Source of the DNA: Cellulosimicrobium funkei
Lineage (GTDB): Bacteria > Actinomycetota > Actinomycetes > Actinomycetales > Cellulomonadaceae
Length of the DNA: 64,000 bases
Direction of reading: 5' to 3'
Assembly: GCF_004519295.1 (NCBI RefSeq)
Contig: NZ_SOZH01000013.1
Span: forward strand, 38,823 to 102,822
A model generated the notes under the pieces. That model was not told the DNA's origin. It searched no databases and was given only the letters and a program-made list of their open reading frames with translations. Below, one piece after another: positions 1-6,961 of this stretch. The translations under genes and the position numbers were made by a program. Numbering within the stretch: position 1 is the first letter of the stretch; each line of letters starts with the position of its first letter.

Positions 1-1
1 G

Positions 2-337
2 GGGCTGGTCGTGCTCGCGCTCGGCATCGTCCCGGCGACCGGCACGAGCGTGGTGGCGGTCGTCGTCGGGCTGGGCGGCGTCGGCCTCGGCGTCACGTGG
101 GCGATCGTCGGGTTCGTCACCGAGCGCCAGCTCCGCACGCCGCCCGCGCTCCAGGGCCGGGTGGCCGCGGCGAGCACCATGCTGCTCAACGTGCCCCAGC
201 TCCTGCTCACCGTGGTGGGGGCCGCGCTCGTCGGGGTCGTGGACTACCGGGTGCTGCTCGTCGTGACCGTGGCGGGCATCGCCGTCGCCGCGGCGCTCGC
301 CCTGCGTGGCCGCCGCGCCGTCGCCGGCGCGCGCTAG
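2..337 (+). CDS. MFS transporter, C-terminal fragment (cut by window edge)
   Basis: The reading frame is open at the window's left edge and ends with a TAG at 335-337, leaving about 111 residues. They are strongly hydrophobic with roughly three membrane-spanning stretches. A polar loop in the middle (around ERQLRTPPALQGRVAAA) resembles the cytoplasmic loop of major facilitator superfamily permeases, and the protein ends in a basic RGRRAVAGAR tail. The substrate cannot be read from this fragment. The next gene is convergent, so this gene is not part of the biotin operon. The MFS assignment rests on hydrophobic pattern and loop only. Confidence 0.6.
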   Translation, partial: GLVVLALGIVPATGTSVVAVVVGLGGVGLGVTWAIVGFVTERQLRTPPALQGRVAAASTMLLNVPQLLLTVVGAALVGVVDYRVLLVVTVAGIAVAAALALRGRRAVAGAR

Positions 338-447
338 CGGGACCGACCGGCGGCACAGCGGCGGGGCCGGGACAGCGGGCACGACAGCGGGGGGACGACG
401 GCGGGGCGCAGCACCGGGACCACCGGCGAGACGACGCCGGGGCGGCC

Positions 448-1047
448 TCAGTCGTCGAGGCCGCGGGCGCGCAGCGCGTCGCCGAGCGCGTCCGCCTGGC
501 GCAGGGCGCCCACGACGAGCGGGACGGCGAAGGCCCGGACGTCGTGCTCCCGGCCGCGCGCGCGGCACGCGTCCCGCACGCGCTGCGCGAGCGCCGCGAC
601 CACCGGGACGGAGCGCACGGCGAGCGAGAGGACGAGCGCGACCCGGCCGACGTCGACCCCCGCGCGGCGGAGCGGGCGCAGCCCGCGCTCGATCGCCGCG
701 AGCACCGCGGCCGTGCGGGTCGTGAGCAGCACGAGGCCCGCGAGCGCGACGAGCGCCACGAGGCGGGTCGTGAGGACCACCGCGGCGGCGGGACCGAGCG
801 CGAACCACTGCACCGCGAGGAGCACCGGCACGACGAGCCGCAGCGGTCGGACCTGCTCCCACGCCGCGCGGGCCCCCACCCCCGCGAGCGCGTAGAGCAC
901 CGCGACCACGACGACCACGACCCCCACCGCGACCGGTGACGACACGAGCAGCACCGCGCCCGACGCCGTCGCGAGGCCGACGAGCTTCGCCCCGGCCGGG
1001 AGGCGGTGCAGCACCGAGGTGCCCGGCCGGTAGCCGCCCGGCGTCAT
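448..1047 (-). CDS. bioN: ECF transporter transmembrane subunit (BioN/EcfT)
   Basis: A 199-residue membrane protein with several hydrophobic segments, starting MTPGGYRPGTSVLHRLPAGAKL. The N-terminal stretch with SVLHRLPAGAKL is typical of EcfT/CbiQ-type proteins. The C-terminal half holds the coupling-helix type sequences (RALVLSLAVRSVP region and ACRARGRE) through which EcfT proteins contact the ATPase. The ATG overlaps the stop of the ATPase gene upstream by 4 bp (ATGA), so the two are translationally coupled. In the cell membrane it would link the ATPase to the substrate-binding subunit BioY encoded three genes upstream. The role in biotin uptake is inferred from that neighbour. Confidence 0.85.
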   Translation of the reverse strand: MTPGGYRPGTSVLHRLPAGAKLVGLATASGAVLLVSSPVAVGVVVVVVAVLYALAGVGARAAWEQVRPLRLVVPVLLAVQWFALGPAAAVVLTTRLVALVALAGLVLLTTRTAAVLAAIERGLRPLRRAGVDVGRVALVLSLAVRSVPVVAALAQRVRDACRARGREHDVRAFAVPLVVGALRQADALGDALRARGLDD

Positions 1048-1832
1048 CCCGGCCCCGCGTCGACCAGGCGCCGGTAGTGCGCGACGGCCGGGCCCGGCGC
1101 GTCGTCCGCCACGACCCGCCCGCCGTCGACCACGAGCACGCGGTCCATCGCGTCCATGAGCGCGAGGTCGTGCGAGACGAGCACGACCTGCTGGGGGAGG
1201 GACGCGAGCTCGGCGGCGACGCGGCGCGTGTTGCGCAGGTCGAGGAGCGTGGTCGGCTCGTCGGCCACGACGAGGCGCGGTCCCGCCGCGAGCACGGAGG
1301 TGAGCGCGAGGAGCTGCTTCTGGCCGCCCGAGAGCAGGTGCGCGGGATGGTCAGCGTGCTCGGCGAGGCCGCGCGCGGCGAGCGCGCGCCGCACGACCGC
1401 GGCGCGCTCGTCCGCGGGGACGCCGCGCAGCGAGTACGCGACGTCCTCCGCCACGGTCGGCATGACGATCTGCGCGTCCGGGTCGGTGAACACGAACCCC
1501 ACGCGCCGTCGCACCGCCGCGCCCTGGCGGCGCGTGTCGAGACCGTCGACGAGCACGCGTCCCGCGGTGGGCACGACGAGCCCGTTGAGCAGGCGGGCCA
1601 GGGTGCTCTTGCCCGAGCCGTTCGCCCCGACCACGCCGACCCGGCGCTCGCGCAGCTCGAGGCTCACGCCGCGCAGGACGTCGCGCTCGCCGAGCCGCAC
1701 GTGCACGTCCTCGAGCCGCACCACGCAGCCCGCTGCGCCGTCCTGCGGCGGGAGCTCGGGCGCGGGTGCCGCGACCTCGGGCGGGCGGTCCCGGCGTCGC
1801 CCCCGCAGGGCGCGCGCCGCCCGCGCGATCAC
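1044..1832 (-). CDS. bioM: ECF transporter ATP-binding protein (BioM/EcfA)
   Basis: A 262-residue ABC ATPase. Visible motifs are Walker A (VGANGSGKST), Q-loop region (FVFTDPDAQIV), signature LLSGGQKQLL, Walker B followed by the catalytic glutamate (LVVADEPTT) and the switch histidine (VLVSHDLALMD). The FTDPDAQIVMPTV segment is characteristic of energy-coupling-factor ATPases. The start is the GTG at 1830-1832, overlapping the thiolase TGA in a GTGA junction; there is no SD of its own, so translation probably depends on coupling. It powers biotin uptake together with the transmembrane subunit downstream and BioY. A single ATPase suggests a homodimer, as in BioMNY systems. Confidence 0.9.
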   Translation of the reverse strand: MIARAARALRGRRRDRPPEVAAPAPELPPQDGAAGCVVRLEDVHVRLGERDVLRGVSLELRERRVGVVGANGSGKSTLARLLNGLVVPTAGRVLVDGLDTRRQGAAVRRRVGFVFTDPDAQIVMPTVAEDVAYSLRGVPADERAAVVRRALAARGLAEHADHPAHLLSGGQKQLLALTSVLAAGPRLVVADEPTTLLDLRNTRRVAAELASLPQQVVLVSHDLALMDAMDRVLVVDGGRVVADDAPGPAVAHYRRLVDAGPG

Positions 1833-3040
1833 CGCGCCACCTCCACGAGCACCGCGACGCCCTGGCCGCCGCCGACCGCCGCCGTCGCGAGCCCGAGCGT
1901 CCCGGCCCGCGCGCCCCCGCGCACGAGCCGGGAGAACAGCCGGACCACGGACACCGCGCCGCTCGCGCCCCACGGGTGGCCCAGCGCGAGCGCGCCGCCG
2001 TCGGCGCACACGCGGGCGTCGTCCGCCGGGTCGCCCAGCGGGTCGAGGCCGAGCGCGTCGGTGACCGCGAGCACCTGGGCCGCGAACGCCTCGACGACCT
2101 CGACCGCGGCCACGTCGTCGAGCCGCGCGCCGGCGCGGTCGAGCACCGCGCGCACCGCGGGCACCGGGCCCCACCCGGGCAGCGCCGGGTCGCAGCCCAC
2201 GGTGGCCGACGCGACGACCCGCAGGCCCGCGAGGCCCAGGTCGCGGCGCACCGCCTCGGGAACCACCGCGACGACCGCGGCGCCGTCGCTCACCGGGCTC
2301 GACGTCGCCGCCGTGACGGTCCCGTCGGGGGTGAACGCGGGGGAGAGCCGCGCGACGACGGCCGGGTCGAGGCGGCGCGCGCGCTCGTCGCGCTCCAGGG
2401 CACGGCCCGGCGGGCCGACGCGCACGGTCTCCGCGGCGAACCGCCCGGCGTCGTGCGCCGCGCGGGCGCGCGCGTGGCTGCGCACCGCGTACGCCTCCTG
2501 GCGCTCGCGGGTCACGCCGCGTCGTCGGGCGAGCTCGTCGGCCGCCGCGCCCATCCCCGGGTCGGCCCACGGCACGGGCGCGAACGCCGCGCGCGCGTAC
2601 GGGACGTCGCCCCAGGGCGTGCGGTGGGCCCGCGCGGGCGAGCGCGTCGCGCTCTCGGTGCCGCCCGCGAGGACGAGCGCCGCCTCGCCCGCGCGGACCT
2701 GCTGCGCCGCGCCGAGCACGGCCGCGAGGCCCGACGCGCACTGCCGGTCGACGGTGAGCCCCGGCACGCCGACGCCCGCTCCGGCGGCGAGCGCCGCGAC
2801 GCGCGCGACGTCCCCGCCGGGGCCCGTGCAGCACCCGAGCACGACGTCCGCAACGTCACCGTCGACGCCGTGCGCCCGCGCGTCGTCGAGGGTCGGGCGC
2901 AGCGCCGCGGCCGCGAGGTCCACCTCGGTGAGCGCCCGGTGCCCGTGGCCCGCGGAGCCGACCCACGTGCGGCGCGCGGCGACCACCACGGGCGTCGCGT
3001 CGGGCGCGCCGTTCGTCGCCCCGAACATCCGCCGGCTCAC
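1829..3040 (-). CDS. thiolase-fold protein with degenerate active site
   Basis: A 403-residue thiolase-family protein. The nucleophile motif is intact (VDRQCASGL), as are GGTESATRSP and the histidine motif LALGHPWGASG. Two other family signatures are altered: the usual NEAF is VEAF (EVVEAFAAQ), and the usual CxGGGQG near the C terminus is AAVGGGQG, so the second catalytic cysteine is Ala. Known thiolases need that cysteine as acid/base, so ordinary thiolysis or acetoacetyl-CoA synthesis is doubtful. The GTG at 3038-3040 overlaps the ligase stop (GTGA); an ATG at 3026-3028 is an alternative start. It sits between an acyl-CoA ligase and a biotin ATPase gene, suggesting a role on biotin-related acyl-CoAs (inference). 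Confidence 0.8.
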   Translation of the reverse strand: MSRRMFGATNGAPDATPVVVAARRTWVGSAGHGHRALTEVDLAAAALRPTLDDARAHGVDGDVADVVLGCCTGPGGDVARVAALAAGAGVGVPGLTVDRQCASGLAAVLGAAQQVRAGEAALVLAGGTESATRSPARAHRTPWGDVPYARAAFAPVPWADPGMGAAADELARRRGVTRERQEAYAVRSHARARAAHDAGRFAAETVRVGPPGRALERDERARRLDPAVVARLSPAFTPDGTVTAATSSPVSDGAAVVAVVPEAVRRDLGLAGLRVVASATVGCDPALPGWGPVPAVRAVLDRAGARLDDVAAVEVVEAFAAQVLAVTDALGLDPLGDPADDARVCADGGALALGHPWGASGAVSVVRLFSRLVRGGARAGTLGLATAAVGGGQGVAVLVEVAR

Positions 3041-4434
3041 CGCAGCGGCTCCAGGCCCGACCGCGCGAGGTCCGTCCCGCCCAGGGCTTCGCTCACCGCG
3101 CCGCGCGCGGACTTGCCCGACGGCGTCCTCGGCAGCGCGCGCGTGCCGTACCAGCGCCGCGGTCGCTGGGCCGGCGCGAGCGCCGCGCGGGCGACCCGCT
3201 CGAGGTGCGCGCGCAGCCCCGACCGGTCGTCGCACTCCACGACGGCCGTCACGACCGCCCCGAGGCGCCGGTGCGCCGTGCCGAGCACGACGACGTCGCG
3301 CACCCCGGGCACGGCCCGCAGCACGACCTCGACGTCCTCGGGCACGACCGTCGACCCGCCCGAGAGGATCGCGCCGTCGCCCCGGCCGCGCAGCACGAGC
3401 GGCTCCGGCCCCGGGTCGGCGAGGTCCCCGACGGTGTGCCACGCGCCGTCGCGCCGCAGCGGTCCCGTGGCGCGCGCGAGGTAGCCGCGCGACACCCACG
3501 GCGAGCGCACCCACACCTCGCCGACGCTCGCCGACGGCAGCGGACGGACCGCCAGGTCCACGCCGGGGAACGCGCGCAGCCCCGACCCGTCGGGGTCGTA
3601 GGCGACGAACGACAGCTCGACGGCGCCGTAGTACGCGAGCAGGTCGACGCCGAGGTCCCGCGCCCGCTCCCGCGCCCCGGGCGCGAGCGACGCCCCGCCG
3701 ACGACCGCGTGCCGCAGCCGCGAGGGCGCGCCCGCGGCGACGGCGTCGAGCACGTCGTCGAGGACCTGCGGCACGAGGTGCACGACGTCGCTCGTCGCGA
3801 GCGCCGCCGTCGTCGCGGCCGGCGTGCGGGTGAGGACGGCGCACGCCCCGACGGCGAGCGTGTGCACGGCGGCGAAGCAGTACAGCGACGACGCGAGCGG
3901 GCCGGGGACGAGGACCGCGTCGGTGGGTCGCAGCCCGAGGAGACGGGTGACCGCGTCGAACGACCCCGCCCACGACGCGCGCGTGCGCACGACCGCGCGC
4001 GGGCGGCCGGTGCTCCCCGACGAGAACCCGGCCCACGCGAGGTCGTCGGGGCCGGGGACGTGCGGCGGCGCGGGCTCTGCGCCGTCAGCGGTGCCGGTCC
4101 CGCGCGGCAGCGGCACCTCGACGAACGTGCGCGGCGCGAGCGTGCGCAGCACCTCGGCGCGGTGGGCGCGCGGCCAGGCGGCGTCGCACACGAGCGGCGT
4201 CGCGCCCAGGTGGTCGACGGCCAGCATCGCCGTGAGCAGGTCGAGCGGGTCCGGCAGCGACACGGCGACGAGGTCGCCCGGTCGCGTACCCGACGCGCGC
4301 AGGTGCGTCGCGCCCGCGCGCACGTCCGCGGCGAGCGCGGCGTAGGTGCGCGACCGCTCGGGCGTGCGCAGGGCGGGACGGTCGCGCGCGGCCGGGTCGG
4401 CGGCGTGCGTCAGGACCTGGTGGGCGACGGGCAC
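3037..4434 (-). CDS. AMP-forming acyl-CoA ligase-like enzyme
   Basis: A 465-residue member of the adenylate-forming (ANL) superfamily. It has the phosphate-binding loop as FSSGSTGRPRAVV, the A5 motif as YYGAVELSFV, the A7 motif GDLAD, the hinge region LRGRGDGAILSGG and the C-terminal catalytic lysine in TPSGKSARG. These enzymes activate a carboxylate to an acyl-adenylate and then usually to a CoA thioester. The substrate is not evident. Placement between bioY and the thiolase suggests pimelate, biotin or a biotin side-chain derivative (inference). The chosen GTG at 4432-4434 has a GCGAGAG stretch 8 nt upstream. The gap to bioY is only about 20 nt, so both are in one operon. Confidence 0.8.
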   Translation of the reverse strand: MPVAHQVLTHAADPAARDRPALRTPERSRTYAALAADVRAGATHLRASGTRPGDLVAVSLPDPLDLLTAMLAVDHLGATPLVCDAAWPRAHRAEVLRTLAPRTFVEVPLPRGTGTADGAEPAPPHVPGPDDLAWAGFSSGSTGRPRAVVRTRASWAGSFDAVTRLLGLRPTDAVLVPGPLASSLYCFAAVHTLAVGACAVLTRTPAATTAALATSDVVHLVPQVLDDVLDAVAAGAPSRLRHAVVGGASLAPGARERARDLGVDLLAYYGAVELSFVAYDPDGSGLRAFPGVDLAVRPLPSASVGEVWVRSPWVSRGYLARATGPLRRDGAWHTVGDLADPGPEPLVLRGRGDGAILSGGSTVVPEDVEVVLRAVPGVRDVVVLGTAHRRLGAVVTAVVECDDRSGLRAHLERVARAALAPAQRPRRWYGTRALPRTPSGKSARGAVSEALGGTDLARSGLEPLR

Positions 4435-4454
4435 GCGGACACTCTCGCAGGTGT

Positions 4455-5159
4455 TCAGGAGGCGGGGCGGCCGTCGGCCGCGGCGCGGCTGGTGCGCCCG
4501 ACCGGACGGGCCGCGGGGTAGGCCCGCACGACGCCCACCGTGATCGCGGCTGCGGCGAGCGCCTTGAGCAGGTCGCCGGGCAGGAACGCGAGCGAGAGCT
4601 GCGCGGTCGTGGGCAACGGCACGCCCGTGCCGAGCGCCTGCACCGGGATGCCGACGGCGTAGACGACCGCGATCCCGCCGACGACGCACGCGAGGAGCAC
4701 GGGCGCGAACGTGACGCGCCGGAGCCGGTCGACGAGCAGGCCGACGACGGCCGCGCCGGCGAGGAACCCGACGAGGTAGCCCGCGGACGGCCCGACGAAC
4801 GCCCCGAGCCCGCCACGCCCGCCCGCGAGGACGGGGAGCCCGGCCGCGGCGAGCGCGAGGAAGGTCGCGACGGCGAGCGAACCGCGCCACGCGCCGAGGA
4901 TCGCCCCCGCGAGCATGACGCCGAGCGTCTGGAGCGTCACGGGCACCGCGTTGCCGAACAGCGCGATCGATCCGGGCAGGCCGAGCGCGGCCAGGAGCGC
5001 GGCGAACGTCGCGACCCGCGCGGCGTCGCCGGCGTCGAGCGCGAACCGGCCGCGGCGACGGTCGGGCACGTCCCGCGGTGCGCCGCGCGGCGCGTCCGGG
5101 GCGGTGGGCGCCGTGGCGGACGGGGTGGCGGCGGGCGTCTCCGTGCGGGCGTCGGTCAT
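4455..5159 (-). CDS. bioY: biotin-specific ECF substrate-binding protein BioY
   Basis: A 234-residue membrane protein, longer than the usual ~190 because of a Thr/Ala/Pro/Arg-rich cytoplasmic N terminus of about 45 residues. The core carries BioY hallmarks: FGNAVPVTLQTLGVMLAG near the first helices, GGRGGLGAFVGPSAGYLVGF in the middle, and LAFLPGDLLKALAAAAI near the end. BioY is the S-component that binds biotin with high affinity and docks on the EcfA/EcfT module, both encoded downstream. The ATG at 5157-5159 has an AGGGAGC ribosome-binding site at the normal distance. It is the first gene of a five-gene minus-strand operon and is divergent from the heat-shock gene on the right. Confidence 0.93.
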   Translation of the reverse strand: MTDARTETPAATPSATAPTAPDAPRGAPRDVPDRRRGRFALDAGDAARVATFAALLAALGLPGSIALFGNAVPVTLQTLGVMLAGAILGAWRGSLAVATFLALAAAGLPVLAGGRGGLGAFVGPSAGYLVGFLAGAAVVGLLVDRLRRVTFAPVLLACVVGGIAVVYAVGIPVQALGTGVPLPTTAQLSLAFLPGDLLKALAAAAITVGVVRAYPAARPVGRTSRAAADGRPAS

Positions 5160-5274
5160 CGCGGGCTCCCTGATGTCGGTGGTCGGGCGTGTCCACTCTG
5201 GCCGGGACGGCGGCCCTCGGGCGACGGCGCTCGCGACCACCTCCGCGGCCCGCCGTGCACGGATCGCACAAGGC

Positions 5275-5293
5275 GTTGGAGGGATCCTCCAAC
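5275..5293. promoter_or_regulatory. perfect palindrome upstream of bioY, possible operator
   Basis: The sequence GTTGGAGG, three spacer bases, CCTCCAAC forms a perfect 8-bp inverted repeat. It lies about 115 nt upstream of the bioY start and 80 nt upstream of the CIRCE element. It does not match the BirA or BioQ operator patterns I know. It could be bound by an uncharacterised regulator of either divergent gene. Confidence 0.4.
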
Positions 5294-5375
5294 CGCGCCG
5301 GGCGCGGGTGCGGGGTCGGTGTGGGAGCCGCACAACGCGGCCTGCCCGGCCGGTCGACACGGCTCGTCGCACCTC

Positions 5376-5402
5376 TTGGCACTCTCGGGGGGAGAGTGCT
5401 AA
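5376..5402 (+). promoter_or_regulatory. CIRCE-type HrcA operator overlapping the hsp20 promoter
   Basis: TTGGCACTC, nine bases, then GAGTGCTAA. The CIRCE consensus is TTAGCACTC-N9-GAGTGCTAA, so only one base differs. The element also contains a plausible -35 (TTGGCA at 5376) and a -10-like CTAAAA starting 17 nt later, so a bound repressor would cover the promoter. In actinobacteria CIRCE is the binding site of HrcA. This makes the downstream small heat-shock gene a probable HrcA target. Confidence 0.85.
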
Positions 5403-5496
5403 AACAGGAGCTGTAGCCGCCCGCGGGGTGCCTGCCTCGCGGGAGCACCGACCGGTCCCGGACCGTCCGGGACCGTGCGACGAGGAGGTGAGAGGT

Positions 5497-5982
5497 GTGG
5501 CTGCGATGACCGACCCCTTCACGAGCACCTTCGACGCGATGGACCGTCTGGTCGGCCAGCTCGCGTCCGGCGCCCGCGCGACCGCCGCCTCGGCGGCCTC
5601 GGGCGGCATGCCGCTCGACCTGTTCCGCGCCGGGGACCACTACGTGCTGACGATGGACCTCCCGGGCGTCGACCCGGGCACGATCGACGTGTCCGTCGAG
5701 GACCGCACGCTGACCATCCGCGCCGAGCGCAGCCCGCAGACCGACCCGGACGTCCAGTGGCTCGCCCGGGAGCGGCCGTCCGGCACGTACGCGCGCCAGC
5801 TCACGGTGGGGCGCGGCCTGGCGCTCGACAAGATCACGGCGTCGTACGAGGACGGCGTGCTGACGCTGACGATCCCGGTGGCCGAGGAGGCCCGGCCCCG
5901 CCGGATCGAGGTCGCGCACCGCGCGGGCGGCGCGGCGACCCAGATCACGGCCGAGGCCGAGCCTCAGACGTCCGAGGGCTGA
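5497..5982 (+). CDS. hsp20: Hsp20-family small heat-shock protein
   Basis: A 161-residue alpha-crystallin-domain chaperone. The alpha-crystallin core runs from about residue 37 to 130 and contains MPLDLFRAGDHYVLTMDLPG, VSVEDRTLTIRAER and the conserved A-x-x-x-x-G-V-L motif as ASYEDGVLTLTIPV. Small heat-shock proteins bind unfolding proteins without ATP and hold them for refolding. The GTG at 5497 is preferred because GGAGG lies 8 nt upstream; the ATG at 5506 is the alternative. The gene is monocistronic and preceded by a CIRCE operator, so heat induction through HrcA is expected. The neighbour on the right is convergent. Confidence 0.93.
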   Translation: MAAMTDPFTSTFDAMDRLVGQLASGARATAASAASGGMPLDLFRAGDHYVLTMDLPGVDPGTIDVSVEDRTLTIRAERSPQTDPDVQWLARERPSGTYARQLTVGRGLALDKITASYEDGVLTLTIPVAEEARPRRIEVAHRAGGAATQITAEAEPQTSEG

Positions 5983-5989
5983 GCCCGGC

Positions 5990-6961
5990 TCACGCCTCGC
6001 CCGGGAGCGCCTTGCGGACGACGAGGCGCGTCCACGCCCCGAGGTACACGCGGTCCCCGTCGGCCAGCTCGCGTCGCTGGCCGGCGGGGATCGGGTCCGT
6101 CGGGAGCGGTTCGCCCGCGGGGCTCACGTAGGTGCCGTTCGAGGACTGCAGGTCCTCGACCCACCAGCGCTGCCCGTCCGTGCTGAGCTGGCAGTGCCGT
6201 CGCGAGACCCCGGTGTCCGCGCCGCAGTCGACCTGCGGGTGGATGCCGCGCGAGACCGACGGGCGCCCCACGAGCACGCTGCGCTCGCGCAGCACGACGA
6301 GCCCCGGCAGGCCCGCCGACGGCATGGGGTCCTCGGGCTGCTGGGCCGCGTACCAGTCCGGGTCGATCCAGATCTCGACGACCCACTGGTCCGGCCCGGG
6401 CACGGGCGGCGTCGGCAGGTGCGCGCCCGACGGCGCGGGGCCGGCCGGGTCCGCAGACGCACCGGCGGGCTGCTCGCCCGTGCCCGTCCCGGTGGCCGGC
6501 GTCGACGCCGGAGCCTCGAGCGGCGCGGAGGCGCCCGGCGGCGGGGTGGCCGCGGACGCCGGGGACGCGGCCGGAGCCGGGAGCGGGGGCGGCGTCACGC
6601 CCGACGCGAGGCTCGCCTCCGGTGCGGCAGGGGGAGCGGCGGGTGCGGCCGGGGTGGCCGGCGTGGGGCGCGACGGCGGGTCGAGCGAGAGCGCCGACGC
6701 AGGCTCCACCGGGTCGGGCAGGGCGCCGGTGGTGAAGTCGTAGCCGCAGTTCTCGCAGAACAGCGCGCCGGCAGGAGCGGGCGAGCCGCAGTTCGGGCAC
6801 TCGAGGGCCCGAGCCGGTGCGGAGGCCCCGCCCGGAGCAGGAGACGCCGCGCCCGCCGCGGGCGCCGCGGGTGCCGACGCCGCGGCGATGGGCTCGCCGC
6901 ACACGTCGCAGTAGTCGGTCGACTCCGAGGGGTGCCCGTTGGGGCAGACGACGGCGCTCAC
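5990..6961 (-). CDS. FHA-domain protein with N-terminal zinc ribbons
   Basis: A 323-residue cytoplasmic protein. Residues 1-60 hold two zinc-ribbon-like modules: CPNGH...YCDVCG and LECPNCG...FCENCG. A long Pro/Ala-rich linker follows to about residue 200. The C-terminal FHA domain has the diagnostic pattern VGRPSVSRGI, SRRHCQL and SSNGTYV, which binds phosphothreonine peptides. It is the last gene of the PknG cluster, and its GTG overlaps the stop of the VWA gene (GTGA). In mycobacteria PknG acts through the FHA protein GarA. This protein is a candidate reader or substrate here, but it is much longer than GarA and has no recognisable GarA-like threonine tail, so it is not called GarA. Confidence 0.85.
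   Translation of the reverse strand: MSAVVCPNGHPSESTDYCDVCGEPIAAASAPAAPAAGAASPAPGGASAPARALECPNCGSPAPAGALFCENCGYDFTTGALPDPVEPASALSLDPPSRPTPATPAAPAAPPAAPEASLASGVTPPPLPAPAASPASAATPPPGASAPLEAPASTPATGTGTGEQPAGASADPAGPAPSGAHLPTPPVPGPDQWVVEIWIDPDWYAAQQPEDPMPSAGLPGLVVLRERSVLVGRPSVSRGIHPQVDCGADTGVSRRHCQLSTDGQRWWVEDLQSSNGTYVSPAGEPLPTDPIPAGQRRELADGDRVYLGAWTRLVVRKALPGEA

Larger units (their letters stand above)
5160..5496. other. bioY / hsp20 divergent intergenic region
   Basis: This 337-nt spacer separates the leftward biotin operon from the rightward hsp20. It holds two visible regulatory candidates: a perfect 8-bp inverted repeat at 5275-5293 and a CIRCE-type operator at 5376-5402. The hsp20 leader after the CIRCE is about 90 nt. 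I see no open frame worth calling and no recognisable riboswitch. Confidence 0.6.

Noticed and set aside
936..3833. Long plus-strand open frames across the biotin operon
   Set aside because: Their translations are Arg/Pro/Ala repeats, while the minus strand has full motif sets for bioM, thiolase and ligase with exact overlaps.
5160..5275. Biotin or other riboswitch upstream of bioY
   Set aside because: The leader is short and shows no recognised riboswitch core; biotin systems are known to be controlled by proteins.
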